Assembly: GCA_946699065.1 (NCBI GenBank)
Contig: CAMPDV010000089.1
Location: forward strand, 1-64,000
DNA: 64,000 nt
Origin: Loxodes magnus
Taxonomy: Eukaryota > Ciliophora > Karyorelictea > Loxodida > Loxodidae
Direction: 5' to 3'
Shown: piece by piece, positions 25,752-38,108 of the stretch
Numbering within the stretch: the stretch's first letter is position 1
Layout: each line of letters opens with the position of its first letter
Translations under genes and position numbers: made by a program
Notes under the pieces: model-generated
Seen by the model: the letters and a program-made list of their open reading frames with translations, nothing else
The model's database searches: none
What the model was told of the DNA's origin: nothing

Positions 25752-27299
25752 TTAAGTCTTTAGCCTTAGAAATTTTTCCCTACTCAACTCTCGTGTAGCA
25801 AGTCTTTCCAGGAGATAGCCAAAATATTCTGACTATCCTTTTATTTATACCTAAGGATATAGGAGAGAAATCTGAGCAACTCCCAAATTTTAGCTTCAAA
25901 AATTTTCTTCTTGAATAAAAAATTTCTTGGTAACTTTAAGTAACTTAAACATTTTGCCCTCATATTGTAATTTTTCTATCTACCTTTCTACTATTATAAA
26001 TATAAGCTTTATATCCTTCTAAGCAAAGTTTGAATTTTCTATTTATCATATTTGAGACTTTTTTACTTCTTATCTTAAATTTTTTACCTAGTTCTACTAT
26101 ATTAAGATAAGGAAAGAAGGAAATAAATTATCCTTAACTCTTCTTTGTCTAGTATTAAATACTAGAAATTTCATAGCCTTAAAATTTCTTACAAATAACA
26201 CTAATCTTCTCATATGCTCTAGATTATGCTAATATTTAACATTAATCTATTAAAAATTATCTTGTTATTTAAGTCATTTATATACTCCTCAAAACCTAAC
26301 TATATTTATAGCCAGTCACCAATTTAACTACTTAATTTTTATGCTTTTATAAGTGAAGCTTCAGCGATTTTAAAACTAATCTAGAACTTGATTCTATTCA
26401 GACCTTCTACCTAGATACCTACTTTAATTTTTAATTTAATTTTAAAATTTATTTATATTTAGTGCTTAGAGTCATAAACATATACTACGATATTATAAGA
26501 GCCTTTAGGCTTAGAAAAATATGTCTTTGCATCTGCTAATTTACCTTTTAACTTTAGTCAGCTGTGATAGTTAGAGTACTTTTAGCTAAATGAACTGCTT
26601 AGCTAACAATGTTTACGATAGCAGCTTCTCATTGGGTTATTATATGAGTATTTTAATTTTACAGCTTATATACAGTTTAAGCTTCATTAGCATATTAACG
26701 GATATTTTTAGGAGTTACTACTCATTTCTACCTGTTTAAGCTACTTGAAATATGGCTATCATAATTTTTTTAAGGATGCTTTAGTTTACTAAATTATAAG
26801 ATTAAGAGTTCTATATAAGGTGGTTATAGAGGAGATATAGCTTTTTAGCTTCTGAAAAGATACTATCAATTATTTTAAATAGATTGAAATAAAAATACAA
26901 ATTTAAAAGGGATAAAGATAATAGAATTAAGACTCTATAAAAAGAAAAATAATATAATTTATATGCTAAATTAAAATGTCTTCATTCACTCTCTCTGCCA
27001 GTTATTTATTAAAGTAAGCAAAAGCCTTTATATATCTTAAAGTAGCAAATATATTATTCTTTTATAAGCTCAAAGCATTTTAATCTCAATCAAAAATAAA
27101 CTTAGTAAATTTAATTGCAGAAGATTTAAGAAATGTAACTAAAGCGGAATATTCCTAGTAACTAAGTTTCTGCTTTATTAGTTTTTGAATTATATTTATA
27201 CTAATTATCTTAACTAATTTTATAGCTTTAATCTCATTTTTTCCTTTTATTTTTTTGTTTCTTATAGCTTTTTGACTGATATCCTTGAGAGTCTTGCAT
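25752..27299 (-). CDS. hypothetical membrane protein, frame changes inside
   Basis: ATG 27299-27297 starts a polar head (MQDSQGYQSKSYKKQKNKRK) followed by hydrophobic helices (YYFSFYRVLILLSLSLLNLY, about 26920-26860). The first frame is coherent to about 26600. Downstream the best reading changes frame (AAIVNIVSQAVHLAKSTLTI, then KGKLADAKTYFSKPKGSYN) and ends with KKVSNMINRKFKLCLEGYKA and SPGKTCYTRVEQGKISKAK near 25770. No family recognised. As with the gene to its left, frame changes may be introns, errors or decay. It runs convergently towards the 22.8-25.3 kb gene. Confidence 0.42.
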
Positions 27300-27528
27300 T
27301 TCATCGTTCTGATTTTGATTTTTTTAATTTATGTTTGTTTTATCTTTAAAATTTAGACTGTAAAGTTTTAATAATTTTGGTTTCTAAATAAATACTAATG
27401 AATATGAAAAACTATATTGTAGTTAGTATCTTGCTTTCTAAAAAATGGTGATAGATTTTTTTCTAAGACATGGTTTAATAAAAATCTAATTAAAGAATGT
27501 TTTTTTGCTAATAAATAAATTAAAAAAG

Positions 27529-27600
27529 AGGCTACTGAGGGGATTGAACCCTCGACCTTTTGATTACGAATCAAACGCAATACCACTATGCTAAGCAGCC
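27529..27600 (-). tRNA. tRNA-Thr (anticodon CGT)
   Basis: Minus strand from 27600 folds as a cloverleaf. Acceptor GGCTGCT pairs with AGTAGCC; D-arm AGCATAGTGGTATTGC; anticodon stem TTTGA/TCAAA with loop TTCGTAA, anticodon CGT reading ACG; T-arm GAGGGTTCAATCCCCTC with the canonical GTTCAAT loop. A run of six T (27527-27522 on the minus strand) just after the discriminator base is a normal RNA polymerase III terminator. It has no intron and no encoded CCA. Confidence 0.93.
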
Positions 27601-27744
27601 CTTATATGTTAAATATTTAACTCTTTATTTAAACTTATCTATCATACTTGTAATTATGTCTTATCTCTTTCTATTTTGAAAGTATGCTTAATTAATTCAT
27701 TTTCTTATTACTAAACTTTAGAGATAAAAGGAATTATCTAAAAA
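27601..27744. other. spacer upstream of the tRNA and of the 27.7-kb element
   Basis: Short AT-rich DNA; nothing recognised. Confidence 0.5.
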
Positions 27745-28743
27745 ATGGTTGAAGGTTTCAAGTCAGGCTTCTATACCACCTCTTCCTAAGCCAAAAAGGA
27801 AGGGAAGAAGCAAGAAACCAAGTCTTAATAATCTTAACAATCTTCTCTATCACAACCTTAACCAACACTGAACTAAAAACTTGGAATCTAACAAAGCGAA
27901 CGAAAGCCAACCTTGAAGAATATACACACGAAAACTTCAACCTCGAGCGAGAAACCGAGGAAACAGATGAAGTCTGTTCTCCGCCAGGAGGTATCAGAGT
28001 TCAACCTTTCTGACCAGATGAGCATGGAATAGCTCATCAAAGTGGTACTGAACCTCCAGGAAGAGGTCAAGAGATTGAAGAAGGACAATGATATGCTGAT
28101 GGCAAAGCTAGACCTAGCAGAAGGAATTGAGTCAAGACTTATGTCCTAGGAAAGAGATCTTAACCCCTTTTGGAATATCTCACAAAGTCAGACTAACGAA
28201 TCCTAAAATTAGCTTTAGAAACAGACTGAACTGGATAATAGATTCGGAAAATTAGAAGAGAAATTGTAAACTTTTAAGAAAGAGTAAAGCGAAACTGGAG
28301 CTATACAAATGGAAATCGAAGCCTAGAAAGAGCAAACAAATAAAGGAAAATAATTCAAAATAAAAAAGAAATGTTTCTGTTGTGGAAGTGTATGACATTT
28401 TTATCGGAAGTGTTAGAAATTCTAATAGAAATAAAGAAACTATTGGATAAAAGAACAAAAAAAGAAGAAAAAAGAAGAAGCAAGATGAAAAGAATGTATT
28501 GCAACCCGGATGGTTCAATATACAAGATTAAGATGGAACCAAGGCAAGTTAAAGGAGGGAAAACCTGGAAAAATCCAAGTTACCAATCTCGCTAAAATTG
28601 GGCGACCCGGACTTTTATATTTAACAGCAGGGAGCATGAACCGCTGTATTTCTCACGGGGTTGAAAATCCTTAAAACGGAAAACTTAAAATTAATATTAT
28701 TATTTATTAATAAACTTTGTTATTTTGCGAAATAAAAATATGA
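27745..28743 (+). CDS. gag-like ORF1 (family A), CCHC knuckle with TGA-Trp
   Basis: ATG 27745 to TGA 28741-28743, 332 codons in one frame. Head MVEGFKSGFYTTSSQ; Q/S/P-rich linker; coiled coil about residues 95-125 (LIKVVLNLQEEVKRLKKDND); second helix RFGKLEEKLQTFKKEQSE; zinc knuckle at about residues 211-224, CFCCGSVWHFYRKC, with W encoded by TGA; basic tail with ECIATRMVQYTRLRW. Codons are much less AT-biased than in host genes, suggesting a young element. The region from about 28620 carries stems (CAGC/GCTG, CCCG/CGGG) shared with the fragment at 7290-7425, so the last 40 or so codons may be untranslated 3' sequence. Confidence 0.75.
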
Positions 28744-28744
28744 A

Positions 28745-29295
28745 AGCATCCTTTAATTTATTAACGCTTTTAAGTTAAAACCTCATAGTTTTTATATCCT
28801 TTTCATATCATATTATAATAATTCCTCTACCTTTTTATTATTAATTTTTTATGGCTTTCTAACTCATTAATTTTTTTATACCAGGCATTTTTTATTAGAA
28901 TTAATTTGGGTATTTAGTATCTTAAATGTAATCATTAACTGATTTTAAAAAATTTCGAAGAGCGTATTTTCCTTTCATATACTCTAGTCAGCATATAGCT
29001 TATTAGCCATATCAAATATTTTATTAATGTCTATAATATGCTTAGAATTAAGCCTATCTATCTCTTTTAGAACGAATGCCAAAATTTTAATTAATTTATT
29101 TCTTTACTTTTTGGCCTAATTTGCTTAACGATTCTTTCCTTTTAGCTTCTTAAAATGACTGCCAGTTAGCTCTTTTTCTTTCCTTATTAACTGCTTTCCT
29201 TTCAATCATCAGTTTAACTCTGTCGAAAGAATTCCACTCATACTTCCTTATAGCACTGAGTATTTTATTTACTCTATTTGTATTTATGAAGAATA
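28745..29295 (-). CDS. basic coiled-coil protein or gag-like fragment
   Basis: Minus-strand reading begins NKILSAIRKYEWNSFDRV, KLMIERKAVNKERKRANWQS, FQEAKRKESLSKLGQK and is clearly protein-like. Downstream two frames remain plausible (one with FVLKEIDRLNSKHIIDINKI), so a frame change probably occurs at about 29110. Highly charged and helical; no zinc knuckle. It lies tail to tail with the 27.7-kb gag ORF. Element origin is likely but not shown. Confidence 0.4.
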
Positions 29296-29389
29296 TAATA
29301 AGAGAAGAAAGTCCAATGTCCTATTCCCCGGTGTAATTTCATATCTAAAGTTAGTACTAGAAAATTGCAAATAAACGAGGATATTTTTT

Positions 29390-31416
29390 AGGAGTATCAG
29401 CGTTAATAAATATGATTATAGCTCGAAAACTTGAAATATTAAAATCGATAGATAGAGGAACTAGCAAGTGAAATGATGAAAATATAAGCAAATATTCTAT
29501 CCATTATTTTCCGATATAAAAGTAAAAAGAAAAAAGAAAATTATAATGAAGACTTATTAATCACGTTAATTGATCTAGAAAAAATGTTCGACACAATAAA
29601 TCGCAGATTTTTATTTTACCAGATGAAAAGATTAAACATTTCGTAAAATATAATTAATATAATAAAAGATACATATTAAAAGTATAAATTAACTTCTATT
29701 TTAATGAAGAAATAACTAGAAAAATTCGGTAAGTAAATGGAGTCTTACAAGACAGCTCAAGTGGACCAATATTAGCAATAATATACTATGATATAGTATT
29801 AAGGTATTTAGAAAAATATGAAAAACTAGGGCATAAAATTAAAAAAATTTATCATGCTAAACTTGCTTGAGCAGATGATTTAATACTAATATCAAATAAT
29901 CAAAAAAAGATGTAAATTTTACTAACGAAACTGAAAACATTTTTAAATTAATAAGACTTAATATTAACACGGAGAAATGCGAATTTATATAAATACTCAA
30001 GGATAGAAACACAACGAACAAAGAGATTGAACTTTTTCTATTAGGAAAAAAAATTTAATAGAAATAACAAATTTAATACCTAGGATATCAAATAAACTAA
30101 CTTAATGAAGAAAAGGTTCAGATTGAGTACCTCTTCAAGAAATTTTAATAATCGATATTTATATTCTAATCCTAATTCTTTAAAAACTATAACAAAACAT
30201 AGCCAATTAACTTTAAGAACTTATTCAGATTATTTATAATGCCAAAATTAGAATATTGCTCGGAATTAATCCTATATAGTATTCAATTAGGAATAACAAA
30301 ATGAAAAAATAAAATCTAAATAGCACAAAGATAAATCCTAAGAAAATACTTGAAAATTCCAAAAGCATCATTTAAAGAAATATAGTATATAGATTTCAAC
30401 TGATGTAAATTTGAAGATTCAACAGCATAAAGATTTTTAAAATTCTACAAAAAGTTATAAGATTAATTCAGAAATGATCAAGAAAAATAAAAAAGTAGAT
30501 AAGATACAAAATTCTAATAACTTTTCAAACAGAGTTAAAAATAGAACTCAAAATATAAAAAAAGCATTAAAAAATTGAAAAATACTATAAATTAAACAAT
30601 AAATAAATAAAAGATCTTAAAATAAACAATTATACTAAAGAAATCTAAAAAGAAATACAAAAAAATGTTTTCAAGGAAACAAAATAGAGAATATAATATA
30701 TGAAAACAGCCGAAATAATTTATTGATAATATAAAAATGAGACTAAATTTAAAAAATTACTTATATAACAACAAACAAAGAATTAATAAAAGAATAAAAA
30801 TTAATTTATAGACTAAGAACGCAATTAATATTTTTTAGAGCTGATCTCTCAAAAAGACATATTGATTAAGAGTAGATACTATGCATTTGTTAGCAATAAG
30901 AAAAAATAGAACACGTCTTTGTTGCTAGTATTACAGATAAAATATATAAGAAAACAGTCTTCAGATACAAGAAACATTATAAAATTTACACATAAACATA
31001 AATCTGAAAAGAAGGAAATAATAAATATACAATAAGCAATGAAACTAATAAAAAATAGAGAAAAATTTAAAAGAAATGCTAGAATATAATCAAATATTAA
31101 TAAATTAAGAAACAAAAAAGAATAAATAAATCCTAGAAGATATTGATCTTAAGATTAAAAAAACATGGTCTAGCATAAAACAAAAACATTAACAAATAAC
31201 TTGATTTTAAGAATGATTGAGGAAAAATAAATCCATTAGTAATATTTGAATAAAGAAGACTTAAAATAATTATTTTTAGAATGAACAAAGATACAAGAAG
31301 AAGAGGAACTAAACTAAAAAAAATCAAATCAAAACAATAATGAAGACCTAAGAGTTTCAGAATGAGAGTGATATCATAAAAATTATTTAATTAAGCTGAA
31401 AGGCGAACATTATTCA
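29390..31416 (+). pseudogene. non-LTR retrotransposon reverse transcriptase remnant
   Basis: Reverse transcriptase landmarks in order but in several frames: LLITLIDLEKMFDTINRRFL (about 29563-29622), SSGPILAIIYYDIVLRYL (about 29758-29811), then LAWADDLILIS (about 29863-29895), where the W is TGA and ADD is the catalytic core. After a frame change come thumb-like blocks (QYLGYQINQLNEEKVQIEYL; MPKLEYCSELILYSIQLGI; QILRKYLKIPKASFKEI), and finally a C-terminal CCHC-like end (LIYRLRTQLIFFRADLSKRH, ILCICQQQEKIEHVFV). At least three frame breaks, and no endonuclease upstream. This is a dead 5'-truncated copy. It is the only polymerase trace in the window. Confidence 0.8.
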
Positions 31417-31449
31417 ATTTAATTAAATTAAATTAAATTAAATTAAATA
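31417..31449 (+). repeat. (TTAAA)n simple repeat at the LINE 3' end
   Basis: About six tandem TTAAA units directly after the last part of the reverse transcriptase remnant. Simple-repeat tails are typical at the 3' ends of several non-LTR element clades. Confidence 0.6.
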
Positions 31450-32480
31450 AGTGCCAATATCCATCTAAGCAAATTTTAGCACTTTAAAACTTCAATGAAC
31501 CAAATTTCGTCAAGATCAAATAAATTAGCTGAAAATCTTTAAAAATAGTTATCAGTTTAAGCTTTTACTAGTTATTCTTAACATAAATTTAAGACAAAAA
31601 GACTTATAATTCTTAACTTTTATAGTTTCATTAATAAAAATTGAAGAGAAAGCTGTAATTTGGAATAAATTAATAAGCATGAAAATATCTTTTAAGCTTT
31701 TTTATGAAATATTATTTGTAAAAGAAAAGAAGCTTCTTTAAATTTACTCTATGCAAGAAGAATTACGCATACACTATTTTAGTCCTTTTAATAAAATATA
31801 GACTAAATACTTTTTTTGTTTTATTTATAAAATAAATAGTAATAATAAAAATATATGTCTTCTTTAAAAATATTAAAAAAGATCTTTAACCTCCATCATT
31901 AAAGCGACTTTAATGTAAAATACTAAGCAAAGAAGATCTAGAAAAATATTAACAATTTTTTATCATATTATTTAATACTTAATAAAAAACTGCTTCTTGA
32001 TTTCTTACTTTTAATAAAGTTTCTCTTTAAATCCAGAATAAGGAAATTCGAAATAATTAAGAATTTTTATCTTTTTCATGATTGATGAATGTTCATCATG
32101 TAATTTAACTTTAAAAAAGAAAAAATAAACTAATTGGTTAATTTTTATATTTCAATCCATTTATAAAATTAAATTATTTTTACAAATTAATTGCTATCAA
32201 TTATAAATTCTAAGTATCTTATGCTTTATTTAAATACTTTGCCAATTTCAAATAATAAATTTTTGACTTATATTCAAACTCTTCGATATTAAATTATTCA
32301 AATTTAAAAGACCATTATACTTAATTATAATCTTAAACCTTGCCTTAATATCTTAATTTTTAACTAATTAATGTTCTTTTAACTTTATACATAATTTAAT
32401 TACTTATTAGAATTTACTATATTGTAATCATTAACTTCTTAAATTATCAAATTTATAAGTCTTAAAAATTCTTGCATGCT
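31450..32480. other. AT-rich DNA between LINE remnant and WD40 gene
   Basis: No domain or RNA gene recognised on either strand. Confidence 0.5.
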
Positions 32481-32481
32481 C

Positions 32482-33405
32482 TCAACTTGCTATCTTCCAC
32501 TTTCTCACCTTTCCGTCATCAGAACCCGATAATATCCATTTGTTATCATTGCTCAATGCTATAGATCTTATAACTCTTTCATGACCTTAGAGAGTCTATA
32601 TTTATTAACCTGTCTTGAAGTTCCATATTTTTATGGTTTTGTCGTATGAACCAGAAATTATAACACTTGAATCATTACTGATCTAAACACTAGATACAAC
32701 GCTTGAATGACCAGAGAGAGTTCGAATACATTATCCCGATAAAAAATTCCATATCTTTATCGTCTTATCAGAACTTCCCGATACGATTCATTTCTGGTCT
32801 CTTGATATTGTAATAGAGTTTACAGTATACAAATGTCCCTACAAAATACTCTTTAACAAACCAGTTATAAACTCCCATATCTTTATCTCTTTATAACCTC
32901 CCGAAACGATTCATTTCTGGTCTCTTGATATCGCTACAGAGTATACAGAACTCATATGTCCCTAAAAAATACTCTTTAACTATTAAGTTGTCAAGTCCCA
33001 TATCTCTATATTCTTATCAGAACTCCCCGATACAATTCATTTCTGATCACTTGATATTGCTACAGAGTATATATAACCAGTATTTCCCTTCAATTAACTT
33101 ATTAACTTACCAGTTGTTAAATTCCATATCTTTAAAGTGCTATCAGAAATTCCCAATACGATATAGTTAGGGGAGATATCTATAGAGTATATACAATTAT
33201 TTTCCTCCAAAATTTAATCTAAATATTAAGAATTACCTTTAGTTTAGTCGTAATTGATCATTTTTACAAGTTTTGAAAAACACAAATTGGGTAAAATTTC
33301 ATATTTAAAAAGAAGAAGTGGAATTCTGCCTAGCATTTTTTGTCTTTATCTTAAAAGTTTTCGTAAAAAAATGCTTTTAATAAACTGTGATTCTTTATCT
33401 GCCAT
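32482..33405 (-). CDS. WD40-repeat protein
   Basis: ATG 33405-33403 to TGA 32484-32482, 307 codons, no introns. After about 70 residues of helical N-terminus come six or seven WD repeats, for example GNTGYIYSVAISSDQKWIVS, GSSDKNIEIWDLTTQ and GHSSVVSSVQISNDSSVIIS, closing with GHERVIRSIALSNDNKWILS. The W of DQKWIVSG is TGA in three repeats and TGG in the last; the W of IKIW is TGG. A seven-bladed propeller acting as an interaction platform is expected. Its repeats resemble those of the genes at 44.5-47.0 and 50.5-52.7 kb, so it is part of a local family, but it lacks their N-terminal domains. Confidence 0.9.
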
Positions 33406-33409
33406 TTTT

Positions 33410-34950
33410 GTATTATAGCTTACTTAAATAGGTATTTAATTATGTAGCCAATCTTAAATAATATTTCTATCTTAATTTAAATACAATTAAATATTTAAGC
33501 TATTTGTTTATTAGCAATACTTATAAGTACATTATTAGTAAAACTTTAAAATCCTTAAATTAATTTAAATATAAGAAGAATATTCTAATTTTAGTTTTCA
33601 TTCTACTTTTTTCGCAATTATTTTCATAATAATGAAATTAAATAAAATGCATTATTCTATTAGATTTTAATCTTCTGCTATAAAAAAAAGTTTTTTTTAA
33701 ATATTAAAAGAGATATATGGTAAATTCATTTTAAGCAAACAGTTTTTTATATAATATTTAAAAGCTAAATAATTAAATCTTCCATACAATAATCAATGTA
33801 AAATATAAAGATATTAATTTGAAGGGAAAATAGTTTAATTATTACAATTATTTTTAAACTTAAATTACTTTTTTTAATCTTTACGATTTAAAAATTTTAG
33901 ATTTAAAAATCTTGTAAACTTAGTTGTTAGATTTTCTTCGATTTCTATAAAAAGAACTTTCCAACTTTTTACATTTTTTTTATTTCGATTTGTAAAATTT
34001 GAATTTAATTTAAAAATTAAAATTTGGTGGTCTCTTTCTTATTAATTAAGCATAAAAAAACATAAATCTATCAAGTAATAATTCTAAGATAAATAAAAAT
34101 AATATCCGATATTTAATGAGATAATTTTATTTTTGCATTTTTAAAATTCAAAAAATTCCTTCAAAACAAATTTTAATTTAAAAATAAGATAAATATTTGT
34201 GAATGATGAGAATATATAAGATAAAAAATGTGAAAATGCCTCCAAATAATGTTAAATTTCCTTTTAAATAATCTATTAGAATTTTTTCTAATTTTAAGAT
34301 GAGAATTATTCATTTTATCTCCTTTAATTTAAATTTCCTAAAATATATTATAAACTTAAATTTTCTAATTAATATCTAAGTTTTCGAAATTATTTAAGTG
34401 GAAATTATAATTAAAATTTCTTCTACTAAATTTCATTTTTAAATATTTTACTTTTATTTATACAATAGAAAGCATCACATTTATAAATATTGTTGAATAA
34501 TATATAATTTATTTCATTTTTATTTTAAAAAAAAATTTCGTATTGCTTTAGCTCTTTTTTCACTTATTTAAATTTTTTATCACCTTTTTAATGATCCTTC
34601 TACTATATATTAAATGATTTTTAAAATTTCTTTTAAATTATTCTTTATATTTATTAATTTAGTCTTTTTTATCATTTTTAATTTATATATTTTTATATTT
34701 AATATTAATTTAGCTTTTGTATCATATTTTATTTTAATAAATAGCGTTTATTAAAAAAAATTGATCTAAATTTAGTTCATTTTTCTTAAATTATAAAATT
34801 TTAGTTAAGTACTTCAATTATATTTTTAACTTTTTTTAAAATAATTTAATTGATTATAGTCACTTTTTTAATTTATGATAAGATAATTAAAATGATATTT
34901 ACATTATTAGGTTTATTACTGATAAGTTTATAAGTTGTTTTATAAGATGT
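33410..34950. other. AT-rich intergenic DNA
   Basis: Strongly AT-rich with long T runs; I see no gene or element here. Confidence 0.55.
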
Positions 34951-34959
34951 TAGGATTGT

Positions 34960-35714
34960 TTCATACGATCATAGAATCATTGCAATCCTCTTCTAAGCTC
35001 ATTTCTTATATTGTGCTATGGCTTGCAAATTAACCTTTCTTGGCCTTAGAAATCTTACTCCAACCCCATTTTAGCCCAAACATTTATTTTTTCTTCTTTT
35101 TTGAGCATTTACTATATCTTATAATAATTAATCTCCACAATATATCTTTTTCTTGTAGATCTTTCCTTTTAAAGAGCAGTATAATTAATCATATTACTTC
35201 AAATCTTTTAGGTATTTAGTACTTGATTCTTCTAAAAATACCAGGATCTTTTAAAATTATGACCAATCTTCAAATAGTAGAAACATCTTGTTTTAAAATT
35301 ATTTGAACCATGACCTATTTTTAGTATCTTAACATTTTTTTAATTTTAAATTTTTTTTCGATTCGATAGAATTTTTTCCTTCTGTTCTTCAATTATCAAA
35401 GATCGTTATTAGGATTACTATGGGGATGAGTTAACATAGTTTTTCAGACTATTAATTTCTTCTATTTTTTATTTCGTTTTTTCAGTTCTTAATTAACTTG
35501 AAACATTGAATCCATAGGGCTAAGTTCCGTTTTTAATAATTGATTTTCATTTTATAGTTATTGTTTAATATAGGTTAGAGAATTGATTCGTTAATTTAAG
35601 TCTTAGAATTATTGCGTAAGTTTTTCATTTACTACTTCAGGGAATAAATTTTTATGAGCAAGTTTTAGTAGTCGAATCCTGTTAGTTCTTCTTGGGTAAT
35701 TTCTTAGGAGCCAT
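34960..35714 (-). pseudogene. decayed gag-like element starting MAPKK
   Basis: ATG 35714-35712 opens MAPKKLPKKNQQDSTTK, the same head as the ORF at 44225 (MAPKKQQ). A frame break follows, after which a coiled coil is readable (KFIPEVVNEKLTQQFQDLN, YIKQQLQNENQLLKTELSP). A knuckle relic reads CFYYLKIGHNFKRSW: the second and fourth ligands of C-X2-C-X4-H-X4-C have become Tyr and Ser. The 3' end is not defined. Confidence 0.5.
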
Positions 35715-35719
35715 TTTTA

Positions 35720-36330
35720 TGATTTTTTTAACCTCCTCCTATAAATATTAATCGATTTTATATTTTTATTAATTTAATTATTAATTTAAATTATTTTTTA
35801 CAATATTTTACTTTAAAATAAGATTGTTTAAATTTTTTTTCTAATGCTACTATCTTCATTTTTAGTTTTTTCTTTTCTTTTAGTTGTAATTTTTTTTATG
35901 TTCACATTTTTTGTCTGTTTATATTATAAAAAATAGCTTTAATAAAAGTTAAATTTTCTTTTTTATTATTATTTAGTATATTTATTATTTAAAACTTTTT
36001 TCTAAAAAATGTTTTTCCTTTTTTTTAATTTTCTGCTTAAAATTAATTAATGTTTTTTCATGTATGTTTTTTAAGTAATTTTATATAATTTTTAATAAAT
36101 TTAAAATTTTTTTTTTTCTATTTTTATTTATTTTATTTTATTTTCCCATGTTCTTCTATTTGCAAATTTTAAAAAATTATATTCAAAATACTTATAATTA
36201 GTCGAATGTCAAACTTTATAAAGATAGAAAAATGTTAATTTATTACTATCATTATTATTATTAGCTTTTACAAATTCTAATTATGAAGATAAAATTTCAA
36301 ATAAACCAAATAAAACAATAAAATGAATGA
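35720..36330. other. AT-rich DNA
   Basis: Long T and A runs; nothing recognised. Confidence 0.5.
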
Positions 36331-36333
36331 ATG

Positions 36334-37010
36334 AGTTATAGTGATTCCACCTATCAATAAGATTCATCACTGAAATTTAAAGTTGTGCTAAGTATAATTC
36401 CATTTCCAAGCTTCTTCTGGGCTTTCTTCTTAAAATATATATCTTCCATTACTCTTTTAACCCTTTTTAATACAAGGTATCTTGCTTCAGTCGAGTTCAA
36501 TTCCAATCATATTCAAATTTCTTCTTTGCTGAGCAAATGCGATGTCCTTTAAGATTTCATTCCCTGTGTACATCTTTTTTCTGTATATTACGCCTTCTGG
36601 AGTATAGTTTGCTTATGAATCTCCATAGTTTAAAGCTTTCAAGTTTTTGTTTTTATTAGAATTTTTAGCATTATCTTAAAGTATAATCATATTTCCTGCA
36701 ATACCAGCAGTACTTTCTATTCTTTATTATCGGAATTTTTGCTGGTTTGTAGATTTGATTCATCATCCATGGGATCATTTGCTTTTGTATTTTTTTAAAA
36801 TAATCTTTCAGTCAATTCCGCTAATTGATTGAATTAAACTTCCATTCGTTCAATTCTCAGATTGACTGGTTAAGAATTTTCATTTTTAGTATTTATTTAT
36901 TAGACATTAGTTATGTAATTTTCCTTCTATCTCTTATACGTTTCTTAAAAGTTTAAAATTCTCTATTTACATATCTTTGAATTTTTGGAGTATGTTATGC
37001 TGATCGTAAT
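36334..37010 (-). pseudogene. gag-like element (family B) with mutated zinc knuckle
   Basis: Minus-strand blocks: NLRIERMEVQFNQLAELTERL (about 36880-36810), then after a frame change IIKNRKYCWYCRKYDYTLRQ plus CQKF (about 36675-36605). The knuckle is C-X2-C-X4-Y-X4-C, with the zinc-binding His replaced by Tyr. The tail reads on for about 90 codons to a 3' stem-loop: AGTGAT (36340-36345) pairing with ATCACT (36366-36371) on the plus strand, followed on the element strand by ATAACTC. The same 3' structure ends the copy at 17066-17096. Confidence 0.6.
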
Positions 37011-37014
37011 TTGA

Positions 37015-38100
37015 TTGGGATGGGTCCTGCTTAGAAGAGACCTTTTACAAGAAATTATCCACTTTTTATTATGAAAATAAATAAAAAATGAATCAATAAA
37101 ATATATAACTACAAAAGTATAAACATTAAATAAATATATAAAGGGAAACAATTCATTAATAAATAAGTAATAAAATAAATAAAATAATTCATTGATTAAT
37201 TAATTTAAGAATATACTATTCATGCTCCGATTAACCTTTTAATTAAAGCGCACCTTCAATCAAACCTTCGTACTACTAGCCAGAGACTTTTGGTAAATTA
37301 GATATTTTTTAGTTATTGTCTACTATTATCCGCGGCAGCATTTAATGCAAGATTATTCGCAATGTAACATAAACTGCATCAAACTACCTAAAAATTCTAC
37401 TAAATGATTTTCATCTGTATTTTATATGATAAATTCATGAAATAGTAATTTTCTTTTAAATGCAATATATAAAAAATAAATACTTTCCGTTCTTAATTAA
37501 AAATAAAATAAATAAAGAAATTAAAATTGAGTAAATAAAATAAAGTTTTACCTAAAAAGTTTTATAATTACATTATTTTTAAGTTTAGATTTTTTAACTA
37601 AAATTTAATTAAAAATAATAAAAATGAAGACATAATATCAAAAATAAGTTAAACATTTAGTCCTTTTTTAAATGATCTTTATCTTTTGCTTGATAGAACT
37701 CAAAGTTATTTTTTCAATTAAAGATTTTTAATTATATCATTAATTTATTATAATAAAAAATTTTGAAAATAAAATCTTTGCTAAATTGAAAAAAAAATTT
37801 CAAAAAAATTAATTTAAAAATCAAAAAATTCGAAAGAATTTAAATAAAGAACTTCTTTTAAAATCCTTTCATTCAAAAACTAAAATAAATTATTATTATA
37901 ATTTCACTTTAAAAACTTTTGCTGAATTTTTGCATAAATAAACCTTAAATAATTTTTCAACCAATCATGCATCTTAAAAAATTAATTAAGAAAACATAGT
38001 CTTAATCAAGATAACTAAATGTATACTAAATTTATATTTAAAAATTAATAATCTTATGAAAAACTATATATAAATGAAAATATCAAACATAAAAAATAAA
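37015..38100. other. AT-rich DNA
   Basis: No gene or element recognised. A short stretch near 37200-37340 is less AT-rich, without identifiable content. Confidence 0.5.
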
Positions 38101-38108
38101 TATAAAAA

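Noticed and set aside
27395-27586. Minus-strand ORF including MVLRLIRNQKVEGSIPS
   Set aside because: It runs through the tRNA-Thr gene; the protein-like start is the translated T-arm and anticodon arm.
28371-28595. Plus-strand 74-codon ORF and minus-strand 88-codon ORF
   Set aside because: Shadows of the family A gag ORF, whose frame carries the zinc knuckle.
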